From NCBI GenBank assembly GCA_022787425.1, contig JALFWB010000012.1:1-43884 (forward strand): a stretch of DNA of 43,884 nucleotides. Reading direction: 5' to 3'. Of the stretch, positions 17,520 through 25,433 are shown one piece after another. How positions within the stretch are numbered: position 1 is the stretch's first letter; each line of letters starts with the position of its first letter. The notes under the pieces were generated by a model that saw only the letters and a program-made list of their open reading frames with translations, searched no databases and was not told the origin of the DNA. This DNA is from Akkermansia sp. Lineage in GTDB: Bacteria > Verrucomicrobiota > Verrucomicrobiia > Verrucomicrobiales > Akkermansiaceae. The translations under genes and the position numbers were made by a program.

Positions 17520-19385
17520 TCAGTCGGCGAGTTCGGGAATGGCGATGCCGGTACCCAAGGGAAGCAGCAGGCGGAAGGGTTCCGCATACTCCGTCTTTTT
17601 ATCATCCTTGCCGGCATTGCCGCCGAAGCGGATGAAGTTACCCAAGTGCGCCTTGGAGAAATCTGTTTTGATGCTGACCAAACTACCGGGGAAGGGGGTG
17701 GTGACCAAGGCCTGCAACGGGGCTTGGTTTACCTCGAATTTCCCGTTCCCTGCGTTGTACTTCTTGAAGCTGAAGCCGGTGATGTATACAGCCGTTACCT
17801 GCGGGGCGACTTTCTTGGAGCCCTTCTGTTCCGTGTCGACCGTGTTGCGTGCACTGCCCGGACCATTGGAGATGCTGCGCTTCATGTCGATGAGGCGTTT
17901 GCTGGTCTGCGTGTCCGGTTCTTTGTCCGTCAGTTCGGTGTTCTCGGGGGTGTAGTTGATCATGGGCGAGAACTCGGTGAGCCAGTAGGCCGTGGAAGAC
18001 GTGCTGTCCATGACCTCCTGCAGCAGGCGCGGGTAGATGGTGCGGGCCTGCAGAAGATTGCCGACAGCCTTCATGGACTCGCGCTGCTTTTTGAACTCTG
18101 AGGAGGCCCGCTCAACGTTGTCGTTGATCCTGCCGAGCCGGGCTTCTGTCTTCTGGGCTTGCTCCAACTGCTGCTGAGCCGCTGTAGCTTGGGCGGAGGT
18201 GCTGTAAGCTAAATACCCGGCACCGGCCACCGCCAGCACTCCGGCCAGCAGAACCTTGGGGATGAGTTTCTTTTCCGCACGATCCTTACCTACGCTGGTG
18301 GGCACCAAGTCGATGTTAAACTCGCCCGCAGCTGCTCCGGTGACGGCTGCACCCGCGATAGCACCCAAGCACAGGGCGTCCATCTCGATGCTTTCCTCGT
18401 CTACCTCGCGGCCCAAGCTGAAGCCCGCGATGGGATTCAGGAACTCTACGGGAATGTTGAGCGTGCTGTTCAGGAATTCCTGCATGTAGGGCAGCTTGGC
18501 ACCGCCGCCGCAGATGTAGGCCTTGGTCGGTGGGTTGCCTTTGTACTGAGCACGGAAGTGGTTGATGGTTCGCTGCACCTCGGAGCTCAGTCGCGACATG
18601 GCACTGCGGATGGTGGTGGCCAAGGTGGCATCCTGCTCGTTCATGCTGTCCGTATGACCATTGCCCAAGGAGATGATTCCGTTCTCCACCTTGAGTTTTT
18701 CGGCATCGCTGAAACTGATATTGAACTCGCGTGCAATATTGGTGGTGATGAAGGAGCCGGCCGCTGTGACGGAGCGCGTGAAGAAACGACCGGAATCCGC
18801 GAAGATGATGTCCGTGGTCTTGGCACCGATGTCCAAAATCATGACAGATTCCTCCGCGTCCTCCGGATAGCTGAGACGGAAGGCGTTGTAGAGGGATGTT
18901 ATGGCGCAATCCACCCCGGCAGTGTGCAGCTTGTTCCCTTCCACATGGCTGTTGAGTTCATCGAGAACGTCTTTCTTGATCGCAACCAACAGAACCTCGC
19001 GTTCGCCGGGCTCGCGCTCCGGCAGCTCTTGGTAGGAGTAGATGATGTCCTCCGGGGCAAAGGGTATGTGCTGCTGGGCTTCCATCCCCACCTGCTCGGC
19101 CAAGTCCATGTCATCCAAGGCCGGCAGCTTCAGGAAGCGCATCAGTACCTGTTGGCCGGAGACCACGCAGCGTACGTCACTGCCGCGCAGGTTCAGTTCT
19201 TCAACCAGCTCCCCGATGGCGTGGTTCACATAGTCCAAGCGTGTGCCCTCTTCCACGGGGTCCAGTACAATGTCGCGCCGGGCATAGCGCGTCAGCTCAA
19301 AGCTTTCGCCGGCCGGGGTAAAGACGCCCATCGTCACGCTTTGGGCGCCTATCTCCAAGGCCACTGTTTTCTTGTAGTCAGCCAT
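17520..19385 (-). CDS. PilM-PilN-like fusion, Amuc_1101-like
   Basis: This 621-aa protein starts with a PilM/FtsA-type actin-like ATPase domain (1-350): phosphate-binding segment VALEIGAQSVTMGV, LDIGAKTTD at 185-193 and adenosine-loop ICGGGAKLPYM at 291-301. At 357-362 comes NIDLVP, resembling the NLLP start of PilN, then one membrane helix (about 376-395), a coiled coil (400-440) and a periplasmic domain to the end. I read this as PilM joined to PilN, so that the cytoplasmic ring and the membrane platform are one polypeptide. It is followed by the PilO-position gene and preceded by 21 nt after the Amuc_1102-like gene. Confidence 0.9.
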   Translation of the reverse strand: MADYKKTVALEIGAQSVTMGVFTPAGESFELTRYARRDIVLDPVEEGTRLDYVNHAIGELVEELNLRGSDVRCVVSGQQVLMRFLKLPALDDMDLAEQVGMEAQQHIPFAPEDIIYSYQELPEREPGEREVLLVAIKKDVLDELNSHVEGNKLHTAGVDCAITSLYNAFRLSYPEDAEESVMILDIGAKTTDIIFADSGRFFTRSVTAAGSFITTNIAREFNISFSDAEKLKVENGIISLGNGHTDSMNEQDATLATTIRSAMSRLSSEVQRTINHFRAQYKGNPPTKAYICGGGAKLPYMQEFLNSTLNIPVEFLNPIAGFSLGREVDEESIEMDALCLGAIAGAAVTGAAAGEFNIDLVPTSVGKDRAEKKLIPKVLLAGVLAVAGAGYLAYSTSAQATAAQQQLEQAQKTEARLGRINDNVERASSEFKKQRESMKAVGNLLQARTIYPRLLQEVMDSTSSTAYWLTEFSPMINYTPENTELTDKEPDTQTSKRLIDMKRSISNGPGSARNTVDTEQKGSKKVAPQVTAVYITGFSFKKYNAGNGKFEVNQAPLQALVTTPFPGSLVSIKTDFSKAHLGNFIRFGGNAGKDDKKTEYAEPFRLLLPLGTGIAIPELAD

Positions 19386-19406
19386 AGAATATCTGAGATT
19401 AGGGGG

Positions 19407-20273
19407 TTAGCTCTCCGTAGCAGTGCTGTCACCGGTGTCGCTCGTGCTGTCGCCGGGGGTGTAGGAGCTGTCGCTACCGGTGCTGCCGGTGGCTGCTGCC
19501 TCACCATACAGGGGCTTGGTGGGCGGGAAGTACAGGCCGTAGTACGGCGCATACGGTGTCTCTGCAATGGAGCGGGCATGCACGCCCTCGACTTTCGTCA
19601 TCTTCTTGGTCCACCACTTCTCCTTTAGACCGGACTTGATGTTGTTTTTGACGACAACGCTGCAATCCTTGTTGCCTTTGACATCGTACACGTCCTTGCC
19701 ATGGTGGGTCACCTCCACTGCAAAGGCTGCAACGGCATGAGAAAGATCTCCGTTGTTGGCAATTGTGTCGCTCTTGCTCGTCTTGCCTTCCTTTTTGTTC
19801 AGGGCATCAATAATTTTCTTGGCGTCGTAGGGGGAGAAGAAGACGGCTGCATTCATGGTGGTGGTGGCTTTGCTAGCCGTGGCGTTCTCCGGCTTTACCG
19901 GGATCTCCACATACTTCACCACGCCATCCACCATCACCAGGGAGTCACTCTGGTTGCCTTGGAAGAGGACGTACACGTGCAAATCCAGCTCGTCCACAAA
20001 GTTCGGTACCCGCTCCTCATTCTTGCAGCGCGGCTTCAGGTCCAGCTTGAAGGTCAGCATCTGCCACGGCTCTGACGCCTTGGGTTTCTTGGAGAAGAGC
20101 TTCTGAGCGTCACTCCCCACACCGGGCGAAAGCTGCGGAAGCGTCTCAATCCGGTAGTCTGAGGAGGTTTTGGAAATCAGCTGCACGCGCACGAAATCGG
20201 CGTTATTCGCCGTCGCAACGGATGCGAGCCCGCAAAGGGCCGCCATGGACCATGAAAGAAGCGTTTTTTTCAT
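19407..20273 (-). CDS. secreted protein, Amuc_1102-like
   Basis: This 288-aa protein is the first gene of the pilus-like operon. It has a clear signal peptide (MKKTLLSWSMAALCGLASVATA) and a beta-rich mature part, ending in a Ser/Thr/Asp/Gly-rich tail (about 255-288) that looks disordered. Homology to Amuc_1102 is inferred from position, size and export signal; Amuc_1102 is described as a pilus-locus protein of unusual beta fold. It may be a fibre subunit or adhesin. No processed pilin-type N-terminus is present. Confidence 0.7.
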   Translation of the reverse strand: MKKTLLSWSMAALCGLASVATANNADFVRVQLISKTSSDYRIETLPQLSPGVGSDAQKLFSKKPKASEPWQMLTFKLDLKPRCKNEERVPNFVDELDLHVYVLFQGNQSDSLVMVDGVVKYVEIPVKPENATASKATTTMNAAVFFSPYDAKKIIDALNKKEGKTSKSDTIANNGDLSHAVAAFAVEVTHHGKDVYDVKGNKDCSVVVKNNIKSGLKEKWWTKKMTKVEGVHARSIAETPYAPYYGLYFPPTKPLYGEAAATGSTGSDSSYTPGDSTSDTGDSTATES

Positions 20274-20299
20274 AATGCTGGGAAAAAATCTGTGATTCC

Positions 20300-20329
20300 C
20301 TTATACACCAATCCTCGCCGTTTGGCGAG
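20300..20329 (-). promoter_or_regulatory. putative promoter and operator of the pilus-like operon
   Basis: On the minus strand a -10-like TATAAG (20305-20300) lies about 27 nt before the ATG at 20273. The position expected for the -35 box is occupied by a perfect inverted repeat, CTCGCC-GTTT-GGCGAG (20314-20329), and no good -35 is seen. A regulator bound to the repeat could replace the -35 function (activation) or block the promoter. Confidence 0.45.
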
Positions 20330-20434
20330 AAGAAACTTCACGAAACCCGCATTTTTTTGCTCAAAAGGGACGTTTTTGACTCTTTCCGGCCCATATGCCG
20401 CAATTTGGGACTGTTCATTTTCCCCCTCCTGTGG

Positions 20435-20440
20435 TATAAA
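20435..20440 (+). promoter_or_regulatory. -10 box of lgt promoter
   Basis: TATAAA at 20435-20440 is preceded at 17 bp by a weak -35-like TGTTCA (20412-20417). The ATG of lgt is at 20454, so the leader is only about 7 nt. Confidence 0.5.
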
Positions 20441-20453
20441 GCGCGGCGGTCAT

Positions 20454-21446
20454 ATGAACAGTCTCCTCCCCCATCTCGCAACCTACGTCCACCACTTGGA
20501 TCCCGTTATCTTCGATATTCCCGGCACACCCTTGGCCCTGCGCTGGTATGGGCTGGCCTATGTTGCCGGCTTCGTACTGGGCTACTTGGTGCTGCTCCGT
20601 CTTTCCCGCCGACAGCTTTATTGTGTTGCTCCGGAGAAGCTGGGTGATTTCATCACTTGGGTGTGCATGCTGGGTGTGCTGGGTGGTGCGCGCCTGGGCG
20701 AGTTCTTTTTCTATTGGCTGCCGGAGAAGGGCTGGAGTGGCTTCTGTGCGGATCCCTTCTGGGTGTTCCGTGTGTGGGAGGGCGGCATGGCATCGCATGG
20801 TGGCATCATTGCGGTGCTGCTGGTATCTATCGTGTACGCACGCCGGAATGCTCTCAGCATCGCAGCGGTGTGTGACGGCTTGGCCATTGTCTGCCCCATC
20901 GGGCTTTTCTTCGGTCGCGTGGCGAATTTCATCAACGGCGAGCTCTACGGGCGCGTGGCAGATGCCGCGAATCCCATCGCCATGAAGTTCCCGCTGGAGA
21001 TCATGGAGCTGCCTCCCTCTCAGATGCACGAGTGCTTCATCAGAGCGCAGATGGCCTTCGGGGCTCCCATTGCAAGCCTGCAGCAATGCGTGGAGCTTTG
21101 CCGCACCAATGAGGCGGTGCGCAGTGCCGTGGAGCCTTTCCTCACGCCTCGTTATCCCTCCCAGCTCTTTGAGGCGGCAGGGGAGGGGCTGCTCATCTTC
21201 CTTGTCCTGTTCATCCTGCGCCTGCGCTGGAAGACCGCCCCGGCCGGCACCTTCGCCTGCCTCTTCTGCTTCCTCTATGCTGCCGCTCGCATTATCACGG
21301 AGTGCTACCGCGAGCCGGAAACCGCCAATCTCTTCGGCGTCATCACCCGCGGCCAGTACCTCTCCTTCGGTGTTATCCTCCTCGGCGTCATCTTCTTCTT
21401 CATCGCCCGCCATCACGCAAAATTGCAGAAAAATCAAAAAATATGA
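20454..21446 (+). CDS. lgt: prolipoprotein diacylglyceryl transferase
   Basis: Lgt moves diacylglycerol from phosphatidylglycerol to the lipobox Cys of prelipoproteins in the inner membrane, the first step of lipoprotein maturation. The 330-aa product has about seven membrane helices, EGGMASHGG with the essential His region and the Lgt signature GRVANFINGELYGR. An upstream in-frame ATG at 20292 lies before the promoter-like -10 box and would add 54 residues with no membrane-protein character, so ATG 20454 is preferred. The segment between the signature and the C-terminal helices is longer than in many Lgt proteins. Confidence 0.95.
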   Translation: MNSLLPHLATYVHHLDPVIFDIPGTPLALRWYGLAYVAGFVLGYLVLLRLSRRQLYCVAPEKLGDFITWVCMLGVLGGARLGEFFFYWLPEKGWSGFCADPFWVFRVWEGGMASHGGIIAVLLVSIVYARRNALSIAAVCDGLAIVCPIGLFFGRVANFINGELYGRVADAANPIAMKFPLEIMELPPSQMHECFIRAQMAFGAPIASLQQCVELCRTNEAVRSAVEPFLTPRYPSQLFEAAGEGLLIFLVLFILRLRWKTAPAGTFACLFCFLYAAARIITECYREPETANLFGVITRGQYLSFGVILLGVIFFFIARHHAKLQKNQKI

Positions 21447-21455
21447 AAAAAAGGC

Positions 21456-21484
21456 TTGCGTTCCGCGAAATGAACGTGTATAAT
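21456..21484 (+). promoter_or_regulatory. promoter of tRNA-Tyr/tRNA-Val, TTGCGT-17-TATAAT
   Basis: TTGCGT (21456-21461) and a perfect TATAAT (21479-21484) are 17 bp apart, just after lgt. The tRNA-Tyr begins at 21527. A GC-rich stretch directly after the -10 box resembles the discriminator of stable-RNA promoters. Confidence 0.8.
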
Positions 21485-21526
21485 GTCCCCGCACGCTGCT
21501 GAACGCAGCCTGCAATACCAAAGAGA

Positions 21527-21609
21527 GGGTAGGTTCCCGAGCGGTCAAAGGGGGCAGACTGTAAATCTGCTAGCGTTTGCTTTCGATGGTTCGAATCCAT
21601 CCCTGCCCA
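21527..21609 (+). tRNA. tRNA-Tyr (GTA)
   Basis: Acceptor arms GGGTAGG (21527-21533) and CCTGCCC (21602-21608) pair with one G-U, the anticodon GTA is at 21561-21563, a long variable arm is present as expected for bacterial tRNA-Tyr, and the T-arm GGTTCGAATCC follows. The discriminator is A (21609). CCA is not encoded. Confidence 0.95.
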
Positions 21610-21618
21610 TTCTCTCAT

Positions 21619-21691
21619 GCGGAGGTAGCTCAGTTGGTAGAGCAACACCTTGACATGGTGGAGGTCGTAGGTTCAAGTCCTATCCCCCGTA
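21619..21691 (+). tRNA. tRNA-Val (GAC)
   Basis: Cloverleaf with D-arm GCTCAGTTGGTAGAGC, anticodon GAC at 21652-21654 and T-arm GTAGGTTCAAGTCCTAT. The acceptor stem GCGGAGG/CCCCCGT has a terminal G-U and one A-C mismatch at pair 5. CCA is not encoded. It follows tRNA-Tyr by 9 nt. Confidence 0.9.
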
Positions 21692-21708
21692 CTCAAAATA
21701 ACACTTGC

Positions 21709-21740
21709 GCCCCACGGATTAAACCCCGTGGGGCCTTTAG
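21709..21740 (+). terminator. terminator of tRNA-Tyr/Val operon, repeated hairpin copy 1
   Basis: GCCCCACGG (21709-21717) pairs with CCGTGGGGC (21726-21734), followed by CTTTAGTTT. Nearly the same hairpin ends both tRNA-Ser genes in this window. Confidence 0.85.
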
Positions 21741-21789
21741 TTTCAAGGGATTTGGCTTGCGAGGTTCTGCGTATTATGGTATGGTCAGA

Positions 21790-21830
21790 GTGTACGTTTT
21801 CAGTGTACACGCGGCGGGCCGTCGGTGTAC
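21790..21830. repeat. left GTGTAC triplet module
   Basis: GTGTAC occurs three times, at 21790, 21803 and 21825 (steps of 13 and 22 bp), just inside the terminator hairpin. A mirrored module at 29845-29884 has GTGTAC at 29845, 29866 and 29879 (steps of 21 and 13). Both have GTTTT in the 7-nt gap of the closer pair when read inward. Confidence 0.55.
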
Positions 21831-21875
21831 ATAACCGAAAGCAAAAAAACGACAAATAATTCGTTGCTGCCGACG

Positions 21876-21921
21876 CCTTCTCTTTTCTATTACCCCGTTT
21901 TTCGTTGGTGTGAAGAGAAGG
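21876..21921. repeat. inverted repeat after the dynamin operon
   Basis: CCTTCTCTT (21876-21884) is the reverse complement of AAGAGAAGG (21913-21921), with a 28-nt spacer. It lies about 33 nt beyond the stop of the last gene of the dynamin operon (minus strand) and could help end or protect its mRNA. There is no clear T-run after it. Confidence 0.45.
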
Positions 21922-21953
21922 TGAGACAGTGGCCGAATAAGGCTGAGAAATGA

Positions 21954-22190
21954 CTACTTGTCCCCCAGACTGCGGTTAATGAGCGCTACCAGCTTATCTT
22001 CTAATAGGGTAGGCAATTCTTTCTCCAGCCGCTGTACCCTCTTTCTCAGATCGGCGTTCTCGGCTTCTAATTTTGCCAGCCGCTCGGAGGCTTGCTCCAA
22101 GTTGATGATGCGCCGCCATACGCCCCATTCCGGGTTATTCAGTTTCTCCCAAATTTGGCTGATTTGACCCTCTAGCTCCTGATGGTTCAT
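21954..22190 (-). CDS. small coiled-coil protein, partner of GTPase
   Basis: This 78-aa protein has no enzyme motif. Residues 27-60 form a heptad-rich coiled coil (LEQASERLAKLEAENADLRK, then RVQRLEKEL), suggesting an oligomerising or tethering role. Its ATG (22190) overlaps the stop of the 210-aa GTPase gene in an ATGA, so the two are very likely made together and may form a complex. It is the last gene of the island. Family not recognised; the pairing of a small helical protein with a dynamin-like protein recalls CrfC (YjdA)-YjcZ of E. coli only in general layout. Confidence 0.75.
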   Translation of the reverse strand: MNHQELEGQISQIWEKLNNPEWGVWRRIINLEQASERLAKLEAENADLRKRVQRLEKELPTLLEDKLVALINRSLGDK

Positions 22191-22819
22191 CGTATTTGCG
22201 TGTTCGTTAATGCGTGAATTACCTGTTGCGTGATCCTCATCATACTGCAGATGAGGGTCAACGGTGAAGGTACGCGGAAAGGGTGTATGCCCAGCAGGTA
22301 TTGCAAGCGACGGATACCAACGTAGTCGTCCTCATCTTGCCTTCCCTTCTCCCAACGTCGGGCGTTGAAACAGGGTATTTCGTTTCCGAAAAGAATGGGA
22401 TGGAAACCTCGTCGATGCATCTTTGCAATGCTGATGTCCTGAATGGCCCGATTGTTGCGGTCCCGGTCGTTGATTAGAGGAATAATCGGGCGGCGCCCTT
22501 TGCTCCCCATTTTCATGCAGCGTTGCACCTCATCGAGGAGGTTATCCGTTGCTTGTACCTGAGAGAGAAGAAGAATAAACGCATCGGCATCCTGAACCCC
22601 ACTGTATGTCGACGGACAGTCCCCTACACGGGGGGCATTAAAGCCGGGTGTGTCCAGCAAAATGCAGTCTGTTCCGGGGAGTGGGTATTCTTCAACCCTG
22701 GAGGTGGTCGCCGTCCCCCAGCCCGTTTCGGCCCGGAATTGCCCCGAAAGGGCGTTGATCAAGGTGGATTTCCCATCCTGAAAGTCTCCGATGATGGCGA
22801 CCTTAATTTTCATGGACAA
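22187..22819 (-). CDS. stand-alone dynamin-type GTPase domain protein
   Basis: This 210-aa protein is almost only a GTPase domain. The P-loop GDFQDGKST is at 11-19, a Thr-rich switch I follows (TATTS, 37-40), and G3 is DTPGF at 56-60. The expected N/TKxD G4 motif is replaced by NDRDRN near 117-122, so guanine specificity is uncertain. It lacks the helical stalk of the other three GTPases and instead is coupled to the 78-aa coiled-coil gene, as if stalk and head were split. Start is ATG 22819, with an alternative Met two codons later. A 154-bp gap separates it from the 814-aa gene, so a separate promoter is possible. Confidence 0.8.
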   Translation of the reverse strand: MSMKIKVAIIGDFQDGKSTLINALSGQFRAETGWGTATTSRVEEYPLPGTDCILLDTPGFNAPRVGDCPSTYSGVQDADAFILLLSQVQATDNLLDEVQRCMKMGSKGRRPIIPLINDRDRNNRAIQDISIAKMHRRGFHPILFGNEIPCFNARRWEKGRQDEDDYVGIRRLQYLLGIHPFRVPSPLTLICSMMRITQQVIHALTNTQIR

Positions 22820-22973
22820 GGGGCGGTTTATGTTCGAAGCAAAATAGAGTTGCTGGACATCCCGATTCTGCCCCTGAGATGTATACCACCGCAGCTCATT
22901 GATTAGCCCCCATCGTTAGGAAGTAAATGACCAAGCAGCGGCGTATACATTCTCGCGGGCAGAATTCCGCAGT
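22820..22973. other. 154-bp gap inside the GTPase island
   Basis: This gap separates the 814-aa GTPase gene from the 210-aa GTPase gene. It contains two GTATAC words, at about 22884 and 22949, and possible -10-like TATACA. I see no convincing -35/-10 pair, hairpin terminator or small gene. Confidence 0.4.
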
Positions 22974-25418
22974 TTATGAGTGAGAGCTCTCGATCAATTC
23001 GGAAATCCTTTCTTCCAAGAGAGAAGTGGCCTCATGACACTTCTTGATTTGTCTCAAGGACTCCCGTATATGATAGAGCTTATCGTGAGCCTCCGGGGTA
23101 TTTACCATCTTGAGAGCATCCTCAGCAATGCCTATTTGCTTATTGCATTGTTCCAGACCCGCCTCGCATGCTTTTTTGAACTCTGCACCTTTTGTTCTGA
23201 TGATGTCGAAAGGTCCCCCTTTTTCCGACAAAGCTGATTTCAGTGCTCTTTTGTACACCTTGCGAAAGCGTGCATCGTGTTCCGCAATAAAAGCATCAGC
23301 ATATTTGCGATTGTTGGTAAATAGGCGATTAACGCCGAACGTCAGGATTTCCCAGATTACACCCCAGAAATCGTTGGATCCTTCTGTAAGAGCATCCATA
23401 ATAGTTCTTTCGTTTGGTAGCATGTTGTTTATAGCTTCCTCGAATTTGACTCCGGACAGGTGAACTTCTATTTCTGCCATGGCAGAGAGTTCTCCCAGCT
23501 GGGAAAACTCATCCGTCATGGATCTGCGCTCTCTATCGAAGGCTTGAGAGATTTTCTGGAATTCAGGCAATGTTGGCAGTGTTGCATTGATGTTTTCGCG
23601 CAGCGCTTTAAAGCAATCCGTGCAGATTCTAATAAATGCGTCTTCGAATTCCAAGGCAAGCTTTCTCTTATTTCGAAAGATCGCAGTTAGAAAGAAATCG
23701 GGTTTCAGGGAAAGGAAAGTTTCCTGAATTCTGGGTACTGCCTCATTGTCATACAACTTGTCCAGCTCTTTATCGTAATACCTTAATATTTCATTGCAGC
23801 CTGTTTCTATTCTCAGATCCACGTGGTTGCACGATTCCTCCTTCTTATCCTTCAGCTTCTTCAGGTTCTCTCGAACTCTTGTCAGTGCCTTCTTTTTTTT
23901 CTCGATATCCCCTGATATACTCTTGTGGTACGCTGACAAATAGCCTTCCATCGTCTTCAAATCACGGGATACCTTTTGACAGCCCTGATTGAGGAGAATG
24001 CTCTCGAATTTATGTTTTGTAACAAAATCACTTGCACAACGAACAAACCTCGGTACAGCACTGAGTTCGTCTAAAGCCCCGGTAGGCGCGATGGATCCAT
24101 TCTCATCACAAAAGTCTTCCAATTCTTGCTCATCGTCCGTCAATCTCTCGATAAAACGCTTCAGCTGCTTCTTTTGGAGATACCATGTGATATTTTCATC
24201 TGTTGTCTCCCTACCGAGATCATTGAGTTCAATGGATATAGCCCGGCGTGAAGGCTCGGATAGCGATCCATACTGATGTAGGATGGCCTCATAAGCACGA
24301 AGCGCGAGGCCGGCGTGGAGCGCATGAATCTCGGGATCCTCAAAACCGTTTGCACGAAGAATGGGAGCTACAGCCTCTGTCTCGACACGTTTCCACTGTC
24401 TGGAGGGAATTTTCAGGTTGGCCCCGAATATCAGTTTATGCTTTCCGCCCAACGTAACGCACGCTTGCAGAGCCTCAAGATCAGACTGGGTCAGAGCTTT
24501 ATCGCCTCCGAACATATAGAGAACGGCATCCGCCTCTCGGATGCACGTTTTAGCGATTTCTGTGTCCCATGCTGAAATAAACAAACCGGGGCAGTCACAT
24601 ATCGAACAACCGAGTATTCTCAGATTCGCACTGTCAAGGTGGAAATCCAACCCTCCACAGAAAGCGAAAGTGACCTCTTGCGGGCTGAATGCCTCCCTGA
24701 CCTGTTCCGGACTCTTGACACGCTCCCATCGACTCTCCCAATCTTGGGGGTATGATGAGATGACGACGGCATCATCCACCTTCCATTCCTCAGTTCTCTT
24801 GTTGATTCGTTCTGCAAAATCGGGATAGAACGCACAAACAAGGAGGGCAAAACGCATGAGCTCGGTTTTGCTGCTATGGCTGAAATCCGCAGTAGTATCG
24901 TGCATTTCCTCCCACGCGTGTCCGGCAAGTTTCTCGCGATGATCTTTATCGTCCAAATTGACAAGACCCTCCGTGAGGTAGCTGACGTTGGCGGATTCTC
25001 TGTCACATATGTCATAATACACACGAAGCGAGGAGCCAAGAGAGCGAAGAAGTTCTCCTTTTGTTCGCCATGTTACTTCCGCATACTCTCTGCCTCCTTC
25101 CACTTGAGGATGCGCGCTGACGCGACACCCGGAGGTACGGATGCCGCCACCGCCCGGTCCTACCGGGCTGAGTTCACGCCCATCGCACAGATAATTGAAC
25201 AGGGTGGATTTACCACTTTGGAAGGCTCCGATGAGGACGATGGAAAAAACCTCTCTGCGCAGCTTCTCCCTTGTATCTGCCAAGGTATCTTCCCGGGGGC
25301 GCCCCAATGCCTTGGCAGCCTGTTCTACAGGTACCTCTGCCTGATTGATGAGTTCAATGATTTCCCGGAGGAATGTTCTGTATTGTTCGCTCTGTTGGGT
25401 ACTGAAATCCGGAGTCAT
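22974..25418 (-). CDS. large dynamin-like GTPase (814 aa)
   Basis: The P-loop is GAFQSGKSTLFN (64-75) and a G3-like DCPGLF is at 275-280, separated by about 200 residues, much more than the usual 50-80, so the switch I region carries a large insertion. The region after about 420 is mostly helical with strongly charged coiled coils (DIEKKKKALTRVRENLKKLK near 520). Near 700 a hydrophobic helix pair (DFWGVIWEILTFGVNRLF) could act as the membrane-binding paddle. This is the head-stalk-paddle order of bacterial dynamin-like proteins, which bind and remodel membranes in a GTP-dependent way. It starts 15 nt after the 617-aa gene. The G3 Cys in place of Thr is unusual. Confidence 0.82.
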   Translation of the reverse strand: MTPDFSTQQSEQYRTFLREIIELINQAEVPVEQAAKALGRPREDTLADTREKLRREVFSIVLIGAFQSGKSTLFNYLCDGRELSPVGPGGGGIRTSGCRVSAHPQVEGGREYAEVTWRTKGELLRSLGSSLRVYYDICDRESANVSYLTEGLVNLDDKDHREKLAGHAWEEMHDTTADFSHSSKTELMRFALLVCAFYPDFAERINKRTEEWKVDDAVVISSYPQDWESRWERVKSPEQVREAFSPQEVTFAFCGGLDFHLDSANLRILGCSICDCPGLFISAWDTEIAKTCIREADAVLYMFGGDKALTQSDLEALQACVTLGGKHKLIFGANLKIPSRQWKRVETEAVAPILRANGFEDPEIHALHAGLALRAYEAILHQYGSLSEPSRRAISIELNDLGRETTDENITWYLQKKQLKRFIERLTDDEQELEDFCDENGSIAPTGALDELSAVPRFVRCASDFVTKHKFESILLNQGCQKVSRDLKTMEGYLSAYHKSISGDIEKKKKALTRVRENLKKLKDKKEESCNHVDLRIETGCNEILRYYDKELDKLYDNEAVPRIQETFLSLKPDFFLTAIFRNKRKLALEFEDAFIRICTDCFKALRENINATLPTLPEFQKISQAFDRERRSMTDEFSQLGELSAMAEIEVHLSGVKFEEAINNMLPNERTIMDALTEGSNDFWGVIWEILTFGVNRLFTNNRKYADAFIAEHDARFRKVYKRALKSALSEKGGPFDIIRTKGAEFKKACEAGLEQCNKQIGIAEDALKMVNTPEAHDKLYHIRESLRQIKKCHEATSLLEERISELIESSHS

Positions 25419-25433
25419 ATGGGGCGGGTTTGG

